From: Paracoccus hibiscisoli
Lineage (GTDB): Bacteria; Pseudomonadota; Alphaproteobacteria; Rhodobacterales; Rhodobacteraceae
Reading direction: 5' to 3'
NCBI RefSeq assembly: GCF_005048265.1
Contig: NZ_SUNH01000001.1
Span: 1 to 64,000, forward strand
Length of the DNA: 64,000 nucleotides
A program made the translations under genes and the position numbers. How positions within the stretch are numbered: position 1 is the stretch's first letter; every line of letters begins with the position of its first letter. Of the stretch, positions 55,148 to 63,027 are shown piece by piece. Under the pieces are notes generated by a model. It was not told the origin of the DNA. It worked only from the letters and a program-made list of their open reading frames with translations, and ran no database searches.

Positions 55148-55150
55148 GGC

Positions 55151-55882
55151 TCAGCGGCTGTGACGTTCCATGTCCAGATAGGTGGGGTCGAACCGGGCAA
55201 GCATCGCCAGGCCCTTCCAGTCCAGAATCGTGACATCCGCCCCCGACCAGCGCAGCAGCCCCCGGTCGCGCAGATCGCGCACCGCGCGGTTCACGTGGAT
55301 CGGCGAATAGCCCAGGATATCGGCCAGCTCGCGCTGCAGCAGCGGCAGGGCGAACTGATGGTTCGCCGCAGCACCCACCGCGTTCAGGCGCGTGTAGACC
55401 TCGCAGAGCAGATGGGCCAGATGCGCGCTGGAGCGCAGCGAGGCCGCCGCCACCAGCCATTGCCGATGCACCGCCGCGTCGATCAGCGTCGCCATCCACA
55501 GCAGGCGCGTCAGGTGGGGAAAATTCTCGGTGATCTCGATCAGCTCGTCATGGTCGACGAACTCGACCTCGGCATGGCCCACGGCCACGACGGAATGCTC
55601 CAGCCCGGCCAGCACGAAGCCGTGCAGATCGACGAAATCGCCCGGCACATGCAGCGCGGTGATGACCCGTTCGTCCGGCCGTCCGACCAGCTGATGAGAC
55701 CGCGCCGACATGCCACGCAGCATCATGCAGCTGCGCTTGGCCAGACGGTCGACGGGGACGATCACCTCTCCGGGGGCAAAGCTGACATGCTGGGTCCGCA
55801 GGGCGCGCAGACGCGCCAGATCCCGTTCCGGCAGGCTGTCACGACGTTGAAGGAAGCGGATAAAATACTCTGTGATCGCCAT
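55151..55882 (-). CDS. Crp/Fnr family transcriptional regulator
   Basis: 243 aa. The N-terminal cyclic-nucleotide-binding-like domain (about 20-140) has FAPGEVIVPVDRL and HVPGDFVDLHGFVL. The C-terminal HTH has LLQRELADILGYSPIHVNRAVRDLRDRGLL. There is no cluster of Cys residues, so it is not an oxygen sensor of the FNR type. A palindrome ATTGATCAAT lies 79 bases upstream of its start. The AAGGAGGG ribosome-binding site is strong. It lies downstream of fliI on the same strand but with a 141-base gap, so co-transcription is uncertain. Confidence 0.88.
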   Translation of the reverse strand: MAITEYFIRFLQRRDSLPERDLARLRALRTQHVSFAPGEVIVPVDRLAKRSCMMLRGMSARSHQLVGRPDERVITALHVPGDFVDLHGFVLAGLEHSVVAVGHAEVEFVDHDELIEITENFPHLTRLLWMATLIDAAVHRQWLVAAASLRSSAHLAHLLCEVYTRLNAVGAAANHQFALPLLQRELADILGYSPIHVNRAVRDLRDRGLLRWSGADVTILDWKGLAMLARFDPTYLDMERHSR

Positions 55883-56023
55883 TCCGCCCTCCTTTCCAAA
55901 ATTTGCCGGACACTTGCAAATCGCGATTCGGGGTGCAATGCCCGCCCGTCGCGTTCTAACATTGATCAATCGCCTAACGTCGCTGCGCCGCGCAAGGTTT
56001 CGCCTTGCGTGAAATGGACCGAC

Positions 56024-57343
56024 TTACAGGCGGGCCCGCGGCAGGCGCAATGCCGCCTCCAGCGCGGCAAAGCTGTCGGGAATGCCCGGACAGCGGCGGG
56101 TGACGAATTCGTCCAGCTGCGGGAACAGGCGCACGGCCTCGTCCAGCTTGGGGTCCGAACCGGGCGCATAGAGGCCCGCGCGGATCATCAGTTCTGATTC
56201 GGCATAGGCGCCCAGGGCCGCGCGGGCCCGTGCGATGGCCACGTTCTCGACCGCGCTGGCGGCATCGGGCAAGGACCGCGAGACCGAGCGGACCACATCC
56301 ACCGCCGGAAAGCGCCCGCGTTCCGCGATGGTGCGGTCCAGCACCACATGCCCGTCCAGCGTGCCGCGCAGGATGTCGGCCACCGGCTCCTCCATGTCGG
56401 AACCCGCGACCAGCACACTGAAGATGCCGGTGATGTCGCCCGTGCCCTCGGGGCCCGGCCCCGCGCGTTCCGCCAGCCCCATGATCAGGTTCGACACCGA
56501 CGGCGGAAAGCCGCGATAGCTGGCCGGTTCGCCCGCCGCCAGGGCGATCTCGCGATGCGCCTCGGCAAAGCGGGTGATCGAATCAGCCAGGAACAGCACG
56601 TGGCGGCCCTCGTCGCGGAAATGCTCGGCCACGGCCATCGCGGCCCAGGCACAGCGCCTGCGGATCAAAGGAGAGCGGTCCGAGGTCGCCGCCACGATCA
56701 CGGTGCGGGCCATGCCCTCGGGGCCCATGGTCTTTTCGACGAATTCGCGCAGCTCGCGGCCGCGTTCGCCGATCATGGCGATGACCACCACATCGGCCTG
56801 CACCCCCCGCGCCATCTGCGACAGCAGCGTGGACTTGCCCACCCCCGACCCGGCGAACAGACCGATTCGCTGCCCCGCGACCAGCGGCAGCAGCGTGTCA
56901 AAGACCGCCAACCCCGTAGCCAGCCGCGCGCCAAGGCGTTTGCGGGTGACGGCGGGCGGGGCCTCGGCGCGAAAGTTGCGCTCGACCAGGCCCTGCGGCA
57001 GGGGGCGGCCGTCCAGCGGCTGACCCAGGGGGTCGATGATGCGCCCGATCCAGGCGTCGCAGGGCGCGATTCGCGGCGCGAAGGCCAGCTGAACCTCGGC
57101 GCCGACCGACAGGCCCTCGATCGCGCCTTCGGGCAGGATCTGGGCGGCGCGGGGGGACAGGCCCACGACCTCGCCGCCCAGATCGGCCTGCGGCAGGGCG
57201 ATTCGCACCCGGTCGCCCACCGAGGCACGCCCGTTCAGCCCCTCGACCGCGATCAGGCCGGCGCGGATCGACTGGACGCGTCCGTAATGGTGCGCCAGCC
57301 GCAGCTGCGACAGGCGGCGGGCGATCGATTCAAGTTTATCCAT
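56024..57343 (-). CDS. fliI: Flagellar export ATPase FliI
   Basis: 439-aa ATPase that energises flagellar type III export. Beta-barrel N-terminal part, then Walker A GLFAGSGVGKSTLL, IGERGRELREF, Walker B HVLFLADSITRFA, and the arginine-finger region GSDMEEPVADILRGTLDGHVVLDR typical of the FliI/YscN group. It is divergent from the flgB operon with a 98-base gap holding a possible CtrA box. Confidence 0.96.
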   Translation of the reverse strand: MDKLESIARRLSQLRLAHHYGRVQSIRAGLIAVEGLNGRASVGDRVRIALPQADLGGEVVGLSPRAAQILPEGAIEGLSVGAEVQLAFAPRIAPCDAWIGRIIDPLGQPLDGRPLPQGLVERNFRAEAPPAVTRKRLGARLATGLAVFDTLLPLVAGQRIGLFAGSGVGKSTLLSQMARGVQADVVVIAMIGERGRELREFVEKTMGPEGMARTVIVAATSDRSPLIRRRCAWAAMAVAEHFRDEGRHVLFLADSITRFAEAHREIALAAGEPASYRGFPPSVSNLIMGLAERAGPGPEGTGDITGIFSVLVAGSDMEEPVADILRGTLDGHVVLDRTIAERGRFPAVDVVRSVSRSLPDAASAVENVAIARARAALGAYAESELMIRAGLYAPGSDPKLDEAVRLFPQLDEFVTRRCPGIPDSFAALEAALRLPRARL

Positions 57344-57405
57344 CAGGGCGTCCTCACCGGGGCTGCAATTTCGGGTCCTTGAAACGGTTTCTAAACCAAT
57401 TGGGG

Positions 57406-57420
57406 TTAAGACCGGGTTTA
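57406..57420. promoter_or_regulatory. CtrA-like box between fliI and flgB
   Basis: TTAA-GACCGGG-TTTA matches the CtrA site TTAA-N7-TTAA with one mismatch. It lies 22 bases upstream of the flgB start in the only TA-rich part of the divergent gap. CtrA control of flagellar operons is known in alphaproteobacteria; here it is a candidate. Confidence 0.5.
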
Positions 57421-57441
57421 TCGAGATTGAGGAGAAGCCTC

Positions 57442-57831
57442 ATGTTTGAGAAGATCGAGATGCTGAGAATGGCCCGCGCCATGGGCCTGCACACGCAAAG
57501 CCGCCATATCGAGGTGGCGCGCAACATCGCCAATGCCGACACGCCCGGATACCGGGCGCGCGACATGCAGCCCTTTTCGGAGGCCTATCGCAAGGCCGAC
57601 GGGACGGGGCCGCTGCGGGTGTCGAATGCCCGCCACTTGGACAGCCCCGCCTGGTCGCCCGGCGGCGCGCGGGTGATCGAGACCGCGGGACCGGTCTCGC
57701 CCAATGGCAACTCGGTGTCGCTGGAGGATCAGATGGTCCGCGCCGCCGAGGTGAAAAGCCACCATGACCGATCGCTGGCCATCTATCGCTCCGGGTTGGA
57801 CCTGGTGCGGTCCAGCCTGGGACGCAGGTAA
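57442..57831 (+). CDS. flgB: Flagellar basal-body rod protein FlgB
   Basis: 129-aa proximal rod subunit, exported by the flagellar secretion system without a signal peptide. The rod-family motif is HIEVARNIANADTPGYRARDM at about residues 22-42, and the C-terminal helix pattern has SLAIYRSGLDLVRSSLGRR. GAGGAGA precedes the ATG. First gene of the flgB-to-fliL operon, 12 bases ahead of flgC. Confidence 0.95.
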   Translation: MFEKIEMLRMARAMGLHTQSRHIEVARNIANADTPGYRARDMQPFSEAYRKADGTGPLRVSNARHLDSPAWSPGGARVIETAGPVSPNGNSVSLEDQMVRAAEVKSHHDRSLAIYRSGLDLVRSSLGRR

Positions 57832-57843
57832 GGAACCACCCCC

Positions 57844-58236
57844 ATGACCGATCCGATTTCGCCGCTGCGCCTGGCAGCGTCGGGGATGCGTGCGCAGACC
57901 GAACGCCTGCGCCACACCGCCGAGAACATCGCCAATGCCGACACGCCCGGCTATCGCCGCAAGCTGGTCAGCTTTGAGGAGGCCATCCGCTTCGGCCGCC
58001 CGACGGGCGAGGTCGAGGCCGGGCGCATGCGCCTGGACCAGTCGGTGCTGCCGCGCATCCACGACCCCGCGCATCCGATGGCCGACCAGGACGGCTATTA
58101 CGACGGCTCGAACGTCGATCTGGTGATCGAGCTGGCCGATTCGCGCGAGGCGGGCCGCAGCTACGAGGCCAACCTGCGCATGTTCGAACAGACCCGCCAG
58201 ATGAGCTCTGCTCTTCTCGATCTTATCCGCCGCTAG
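57844..58236 (+). CDS. flgC: Flagellar basal-body rod protein FlgC
   Basis: 130-aa rod protein. N-terminal SGMRAQTERLRHTAENIANADTPGYRRK is the rod/hook-family heptad motif. The C-terminus has ADSREAGRSYEANLRMFEQTRQMSSALLDLI. AAGGA precedes the ATG. Part of the operon; fliE follows after 14 bases. Confidence 0.96.
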   Translation: MTDPISPLRLAASGMRAQTERLRHTAENIANADTPGYRRKLVSFEEAIRFGRPTGEVEAGRMRLDQSVLPRIHDPAHPMADQDGYYDGSNVDLVIELADSREAGRSYEANLRMFEQTRQMSSALLDLIRR

Positions 58237-58250
58237 AAAGGCCGCCTCCC

Positions 58251-58541
58251 ATGATCACCGGACTGAATGCCGCCAACGCCTATTCCGCCGCCCGCCAGGC
58301 CGTGGCCCCGGATGCGCAAAGCGCGTCCCAGACCCTGGCCCGCGTCGGCCAGGCGGCCGAGGATTTCGCCGCCCAGATGGCCCAGGTCGACCAGGTCTCG
58401 ACCAGCGCGATGATGGGCCAGACCAGCACCCAGCAGCTGGTCCAGACCATCGCCGAGGCCGAACTGACCATGAACACCGTCGTCGCCATCCGCGACAAGG
58501 TGGTCGAGGCCTATCAGGAAATCCTGCGGATGCCCGTGTGA
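58251..58541 (+). CDS. fliE: Flagellar hook-basal body protein FliE
   Basis: 96-aa junction protein between the MS ring and rod. It matches FliE in size and in the C-terminal segment TIAEAELTMNTVVAIRDKVVEAYQEILRMPV. No signal peptide, as expected for a type III export substrate. Confidence 0.93.
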   Translation: MITGLNAANAYSAARQAVAPDAQSASQTLARVGQAAEDFAAQMAQVDQVSTSAMMGQTSTQQLVQTIAEAELTMNTVVAIRDKVVEAYQEILRMPV

Positions 58542-58557
58542 TGGAAGGGACGCTGTG

Positions 58558-58824
58558 ATGGGAGAGACGGTCCTTTTCGACATGCTGCGCCAGGCACTGC
58601 TGATCGCGGTGCGGATCTCGGCGCCGCTGCTGGGGGTGGCGCTCATCGCGGGCGTGGTCATCGGCCTGTTCCAGGCGCTGACCTCGGTCCAGGAGATGAC
58701 CCTGACCTTCGTGCCCAAGGTCGGGCTGATGCTGGTCGTGTTCTGGGTCTCCATGAGCTTCATGACCACCGCCCTGGCCGATTTCTACCTGGGCGAAATC
58801 ATTCCCCTGATCGCGGGGCGCTGA
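58558..58824 (+). CDS. fliQ: Flagellar export apparatus protein FliQ
   Basis: 88-aa inner-membrane gate component with two hydrophobic helices: ISAPLLGVALIAGVVIGLFQAL and the KVGLMLVVFWVSMSFMTTALADF helix. TSVQEMTLTFVPK is the conserved loop. The start is ATG at 58558; a GTG one codon upstream is possible. Confidence 0.95.
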   Translation: MGETVLFDMLRQALLIAVRISAPLLGVALIAGVVIGLFQALTSVQEMTLTFVPKVGLMLVVFWVSMSFMTTALADFYLGEIIPLIAGR

Positions 58825-58825
58825 G

Positions 58826-59542
58826 ATGGACAACGCCATCTATGCCAGCCTGTCGCGTCAATCCGGCCTGATGGCCGAGATGCGGGTCGTGGCCAACAAC
58901 ATCGCCAACGCCAACACCACCGGATACCGCCGCGAGGGCGTGATCTTTGCCGAACACCTGTCGGCGCTGGACCGTCAGGGCGACACGCTGTCGATGGCGC
59001 ATGCGCGCGGCCGCCTGCTGGACCTGCAACAGGGGTCGCTGACCCAGACGAACAACAGCATGGATCTGGCCATCGAGGGCGAGGGCTTCTTTCTGGTCGA
59101 GGCCCCCGACGGGCTGCGCCTGACCCGTGCCGGCGCCTTCATGCCCTCGCCCGAGGGCGAGCTGATGACCGCCGAGGGCCACCGCCTGCTGGACGAGGGG
59201 CAGGCCCCCATCATCCTGCCCGCCGGTGCCAGTTCGGTCGCGGTGGGCCAGGACGGGACGCTGTCGTCGAACGGCCTGCCCTTTGGCCGCATCGGCCTGT
59301 TCACCCCGCCCGAGGGCGTGGACCTGTCGCGCCAGAGCGGCACCGCCTTCACCATCGACGGCGCCCCCCAGCCCGTCGAAGAGGGCCGCATCCGCCAAGG
59401 CTTTCTGGAGGAATCCAACGTCGATCCGATCATGGAGATCACACGCATGATCGAGGTCCAGCGCGCCTACGAGCTGGGCCAGACCTTCCTGGATCGCGAG
59501 GATCAGCGCATCCGCGGCGCGATCACCGCCATGACCCGTTAA
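58826..59542 (+). CDS. flgF: Flagellar basal-body rod protein FlgF
   Basis: 238-aa proximal rod protein. Seen: MRVVANNIANANTTGYRREGV at the N-terminus, DLAIEGEGFFLVEAPDGLRLTRAGAFMPSPEGELMTAEGHRLL in the middle, and ESNVDPIMEITRMIEVQRAYELGQTF at the C-terminus. It starts one base after the fliQ stop. Confidence 0.95.
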   Translation: MDNAIYASLSRQSGLMAEMRVVANNIANANTTGYRREGVIFAEHLSALDRQGDTLSMAHARGRLLDLQQGSLTQTNNSMDLAIEGEGFFLVEAPDGLRLTRAGAFMPSPEGELMTAEGHRLLDEGQAPIILPAGASSVAVGQDGTLSSNGLPFGRIGLFTPPEGVDLSRQSGTAFTIDGAPQPVEEGRIRQGFLEESNVDPIMEITRMIEVQRAYELGQTFLDREDQRIRGAITAMTR

Positions 59543-59551
59543 GGAGCCGCC

Positions 59552-60337
59552 ATGAGAGCCCTGCAGATCGCCGCCACCGGCATGAGCGCCCAGCAGACCC
59601 GCGTCGAGGTCATCTCGAACAACCTCGCGAACATGTCCACCACGGGCTATAACGCCCGGCGGGCCGAATTCGCTGACCTGCATTACCAGCAGGCCGCCCG
59701 TCCCGGCAGCGTTACCGCCGCCGACGGCACCGTCATCCCCGCAGGCGTCCAGCTGGGCCTGGGCGTGCGCCCCACCGCCGTCAGCGTTAACCTGCAACAG
59801 GGCGCGCTGAACCAGACCGGCGGCGATCTGGACCTGGCCATCGAGGGCGACGGCTATCTGGAGGTGACGCTGCCCGCGGGCATCTCGGGCTATACGCGCG
59901 ACGGCGGCCTGAAACGGTCTCCCGAGGGGCTGATCGTGACCTCGGACGGCTATCCGCTGGTCCCCAACATCACCATCCCCGACGACGCCCGCGCCATCAC
60001 CATCAATGCCGGCGGCGAGGTCTATGCCTATTTCACCGACCGGGTCGAACCCGAGCTGCTGGGCCAGTTCACCCTGGCAGGCTTTGCCAACGAGAAGGGC
60101 CTGGAGGCGATCGGCTCGAACCTGTTCGTCGAGACGGCGGCCTCGGGCGGGCCGCAGGTGGTGAACCCCGGCCAGGACGGGCTGGGCACGCTGCGCCAGG
60201 GCTATCTGGAGGAAAGCTCTGTCGATGCGGTGCGCGAGATCACCGAACTGATCAAGGCGCAGCGCGGCTACGAGCTGAATGCCAAGGTCATCACCGCCGC
60301 CGACCAGATGCTCGGCGCGACGACGCAGGTGCGGTGA
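59552..60337 (+). CDS. flgG: Flagellar basal-body rod protein FlgG
   Basis: 261-aa distal rod protein. N-terminal MRALQIAATGMSAQQTRVEVISNNLANMSTTGYNARRAEF, a middle DLAIEGDGYLEVTLP and the C-terminal LEESSVDAVREITELIKAQRGYELNAKVITAADQML are diagnostic. AAGGAG precedes the ATG. The stop shares one base with the flgA start. Confidence 0.97.
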   Translation: MRALQIAATGMSAQQTRVEVISNNLANMSTTGYNARRAEFADLHYQQAARPGSVTAADGTVIPAGVQLGLGVRPTAVSVNLQQGALNQTGGDLDLAIEGDGYLEVTLPAGISGYTRDGGLKRSPEGLIVTSDGYPLVPNITIPDDARAITINAGGEVYAYFTDRVEPELLGQFTLAGFANEKGLEAIGSNLFVETAASGGPQVVNPGQDGLGTLRQGYLEESSVDAVREITELIKAQRGYELNAKVITAADQMLGATTQVR

Positions 60338-60750
60338 TGCGCGCGCTGGTCCTGATCCTGGCGCTGCTGCCCGGCGCCGTCCATGCGGGCGGCCTGGGCG
60401 CGGCGCGCACCCTGCCCGCGGGCAGCGTGATCGGCGCGGGCGACCTGCGCGTGGTCGACACCGACCGCCCCGGCCTGACCGATCCGTCGGCGGCCATCGG
60501 CATGCAGACCCGCATCACCATCTACGAGGGCCGCCCGCTGCACGCCAACATGCTGCAGGCCCCCCGCGTGGTCGGCCGCAACCAGATCGTCCGCCTGCGC
60601 TTTCAGCGCGGCGGCTTGCGGATCGACACCGAGGGGCGCGCCATGTCGGACGGCGCCGCAGGCGAGCTGATCCGCGTCATGAACATGGGCTCGCGCAGCA
60701 CCGTCACCGCGCAGGTTCTGCCCGATGGCACGCTGGCCGTGCTGAACTGA
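60337..60750 (+). CDS. flgA: Flagella basal body P-ring formation protein FlgA
   Basis: 137-aa periplasmic chaperone for FlgI. Signal peptide about 1-18 (LVLILALLPGAVHAG). The SAF domain (AARTLPAGSVIGAGDLRVVDTDRPG) and the end region (LRFQRGGLRIDTEGRAMSDGAAGELIRVMN) are seen. It lacks the N-terminal extra domain of enterobacterial FlgA, as is usual for short alphaproteobacterial forms. Confidence 0.92.
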   Translation: MRALVLILALLPGAVHAGGLGAARTLPAGSVIGAGDLRVVDTDRPGLTDPSAAIGMQTRITIYEGRPLHANMLQAPRVVGRNQIVRLRFQRGGLRIDTEGRAMSDGAAGELIRVMNMGSRSTVTAQVLPDGTLAVLN

Positions 60751-60761
60751 AAGGAAAACCT

Positions 60762-61487
60762 ATGAAACCCGCCACCCTGCTGTGCCTGATCCTGGCCGCC
60801 TCGGGCTGCGCACGCGCCGTCAATGTCGGCCAGCCGCCGCAGCTGACCTCTCCGCGCGACAGCGAGGAATTCCAGGCGATGACCAACCCGCCCCTGGACC
60901 TGACCCTGAATTCGGGCCGCCCCGAGGCCGCGGCCTCGCTCTGGGCCGGGACGCAGTCCTCGCTGATCAGCGACCGGCGCGCGGCCATCCGCGGCGATAT
61001 CCTGACCGTGGTGATCGAGATCGACGACCGCGCGGAAATCAGCAACAGCAGCGGCCGGACCCGCAGCTCGCGCGAGAACGTGTCCATCCCGCAGATGGTG
61101 GGCATCCCGCAGCGCCTGGCCGACAAGCTGCCCGAGGGCGCCAGCTTTGACGAACTGGCCGATGCCTCGGCCTCGTCCTCGTATCGCGGCAACGGCAACA
61201 TCTCGCGGCGCGACAAGCTGACGTTGCGCGTGGCGGCGACGGTGGTGGACACGCTGCCCAACGGATCGCTGCAGATCGAGGGCACGCAGGAGGTCCGCGT
61301 GAACTTCGAGCTGCGCGAGCTGACCGTCAGCGGCTTTGTCCGCCCCGCCGATATCGGCCGCAGCAACGAGATCGCCTATGACCGCATCGCCGGCGCGCGC
61401 ATCAGCTATGGCGGCCGCGGCCAGATCACCGATGTGCAGCAGCCGCGCTATGGCCAGCAGATCGCCGACATCATCCTGCCTTATTGA
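60762..61487 (+). CDS. flgH: Flagellar L-ring protein FlgH
   Basis: 241-aa outer-membrane ring lipoprotein. Lipobox LAASGC with the Cys near residue 16. The domain has LWAGTQSSLISDRRAAIRGDILTVVIEIDDRAEISN, then GNGNISRRDKLTLRVAATVVDTLPNGSLQIEGTQEVRVNFELREL and RPADIGRSNEIAYDRIAGARISYGGRG. AAGGA precedes the ATG. Confidence 0.96.
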   Translation: MKPATLLCLILAASGCARAVNVGQPPQLTSPRDSEEFQAMTNPPLDLTLNSGRPEAAASLWAGTQSSLISDRRAAIRGDILTVVIEIDDRAEISNSSGRTRSSRENVSIPQMVGIPQRLADKLPEGASFDELADASASSSYRGNGNISRRDKLTLRVAATVVDTLPNGSLQIEGTQEVRVNFELRELTVSGFVRPADIGRSNEIAYDRIAGARISYGGRGQITDVQQPRYGQQIADIILPY

Positions 61488-61496
61488 GGTGCGACC

Positions 61497-62003
61497 GTGA
61501 TACGCAAGATCATTCCCCTGGCCCTGCCCGTCCTGGCCCTCGTGGGGGGGGCGGTCGCCGGCGACATGCTGCGCGCCCCCGCCCCGGACGCCGCCGCATC
61601 CGAGCATGCCGGCACCCCCGAGGCCGCGGGGGACGGCCATGGCGCGGCACCGGGCGGCCATGACGCCGCCCCCGCAGGAGAGGCCGCATGGTTCCAGTTC
61701 CCGACCCAGTTCTTCGTGCCGCTGGTACGGCAGGGGGACCTGCAGGACGTAATGATCCTGACGCTGACCATGCAAACCGACAGCACCAGCCTGGGCGCCC
61801 TGGCGAAAAAGGAACACAGCCTGCGCGACGCGATGCTGCGGGCGCTGATGATCCATGCCAATACCGGCGGGTTCGACGGCAACTTCACCGCCGACCGCAA
61901 CCTGGCGACGCTGCGCGAAGGACTGCTGCGCGCGGCCCGCGCCGCCACCGACCTGCCGGTCAGCGCCGTCCTGATCGAGGACATCGTCCGACAGCCCGGC
62001 TAG
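61497..62003 (+). CDS. fliL: Flagellar basal body-associated protein FliL
   Basis: 168-aa single-pass membrane protein near the stator. GTG start at 61497. The TM helix (IPLALPVLALVGGAVAGDML) is followed by an Ala/His/Gly-rich linker and the FliL periplasmic domain: FPTQFFVPLVRQGDLQDVMILTLTMQ and KKEHSLRDAMLRALMIHANTG. Last gene before the terminator at 62044. Confidence 0.9.
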   Translation: MIRKIIPLALPVLALVGGAVAGDMLRAPAPDAAASEHAGTPEAAGDGHGAAPGGHDAAPAGEAAWFQFPTQFFVPLVRQGDLQDVMILTLTMQTDSTSLGALAKKEHSLRDAMLRALMIHANTGGFDGNFTADRNLATLREGLLRAARAATDLPVSAVLIEDIVRQPG

Positions 62004-62043
62004 GCTTGCCCCGGGCGTCGCAAGACGTCACAACCTGCAGCAC

Positions 62044-62074
62044 CCGGCGCGCGCCCCACGGCCGCGCCGGTTTT
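62044..62074 (+). terminator. Terminator after fliL
   Basis: CCGGCGCG (62044-62051) pairs with CGCGCCGG (62063-62070) and is followed by TTTT. It separates the flagellar operon from the glycosyltransferase gene. Confidence 0.75.
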
Positions 62075-62096
62075 CGCATCGGTCGAAAGGGCTGCC

Positions 62097-63023
62097 ATGA
62101 CCTCTCCTCATGTGGTGATCCTGCTTGCCACCTATCAGGGCGCGGCACATCTGCGCACGCAGCTGGCCAGTATCGCCGGGCAATCCTTCGGGCGCTGGTC
62201 GTTGGTGGTGTCGGACGACAACTCGACCGATGGCACCCGCGAGATGGTCGCCGATTTCGCGCAGGATCGCCCGCCGGGGCAGATCCGCCTGATCGACGGG
62301 CCGCGCCAGGGGGCCACGGCCAATTTCCTGTCGCTTCTGGATCAGGTTCCCCCAGGCGCGTGGGCGGCGTTCTGCGATCAGGACGACCTGTGGTTCCCCG
62401 ACAAGCTGGCGCGCGCGGTGGCCGCGATGGCGCATCAGACCTGGGCCGCGCATTACGCCGCGCGCACCATCATCACCGATGCCGACCTGCGCCCGCTGGT
62501 CCCCTCACGACAGTTCCACAGGCCCTTGGGGTTCCGCAACGCATTGGTCCAGGCCTGCATGGCGGGCAACACCTCGGTCTTCAATGCCCGGGCGGTGGCC
62601 CTGCTGCAGGCGGCGGTCCCGCACGCACGCCGTGCCGGGGTGATTTCGCATGACTGGTGGGCCTATCAGGTGACGGCCGCCCATGGCGCGCAGCTGATCC
62701 ACGACCCGCAGCCGGCCCTGCTGTATCGCCAGCATGCCCGCAGCGAGGTCGGCCGCAACGATACCGCACCCGCCCTGGCCGCACGGTTCCGCAAGCTGAT
62801 GGGAGGAGAGTTCGGCACCTGGCTGCGGGCGGGCCATGACAGCCTGGCGCCACTGGACCTGCCCCAAGACAGCCGACTGGCGCTGGCACAGTTGGACCAG
62901 ATGCTCAGCAGGCCCGGCTTGGCCGCAGTGGCGGCGCTGCGCCGCGGCGGGTTCTACAGACAGACCAGAGCCGCGACGGCGGCTCTGGTCCTGTCGGCCC
63001 TGACCGGGGCCCTGCGCGCCTGA
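62097..63023 (+). CDS. Family 2 glycosyltransferase
   Basis: 308-aa GT-A fold glycosyltransferase. Nucleotide-sugar binding: VVILLATYQGAAHLRTQLASIAGQSF, VVSDDNSTDGT, and the metal-site FCDQDDLWFPDK (DxD-like). The C-terminus has ISHDWWAYQVTAAHG and YRQHARSEVG, common in rhamnosyl- or galactosyl-transferase-like members. It sits between flagellar genes but has its own ribosome-binding site after a terminator. It could decorate flagellin or a surface polysaccharide; this is inference. Confidence 0.88.
   Translation: MTSPHVVILLATYQGAAHLRTQLASIAGQSFGRWSLVVSDDNSTDGTREMVADFAQDRPPGQIRLIDGPRQGATANFLSLLDQVPPGAWAAFCDQDDLWFPDKLARAVAAMAHQTWAAHYAARTIITDADLRPLVPSRQFHRPLGFRNALVQACMAGNTSVFNARAVALLQAAVPHARRAGVISHDWWAYQVTAAHGAQLIHDPQPALLYRQHARSEVGRNDTAPALAARFRKLMGGEFGTWLRAGHDSLAPLDLPQDSRLALAQLDQMLSRPGLAAVAALRRGGFYRQTRAATAALVLSALTGALRA
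62964..62989. terminator. Hairpin inside the 3' end of the glycosyltransferase gene
   Basis: Perfect 11-bp stem ACCAGAGCCGC/GCGGCTCTGGT with a GACG loop, about 35 bases before the stop codon. Placed between convergent genes four bases apart, it may stop read-through from either side, but it lacks a T-run. Confidence 0.4.
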
Positions 63024-63027
63024 GGCG

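Noticed and set aside
55961..55970. Canonical FNR box
   Set aside because: The half-sites overlap instead of having the four-base spacer of TTGAT-N4-ATCAA; kept only as a low-interest palindrome.
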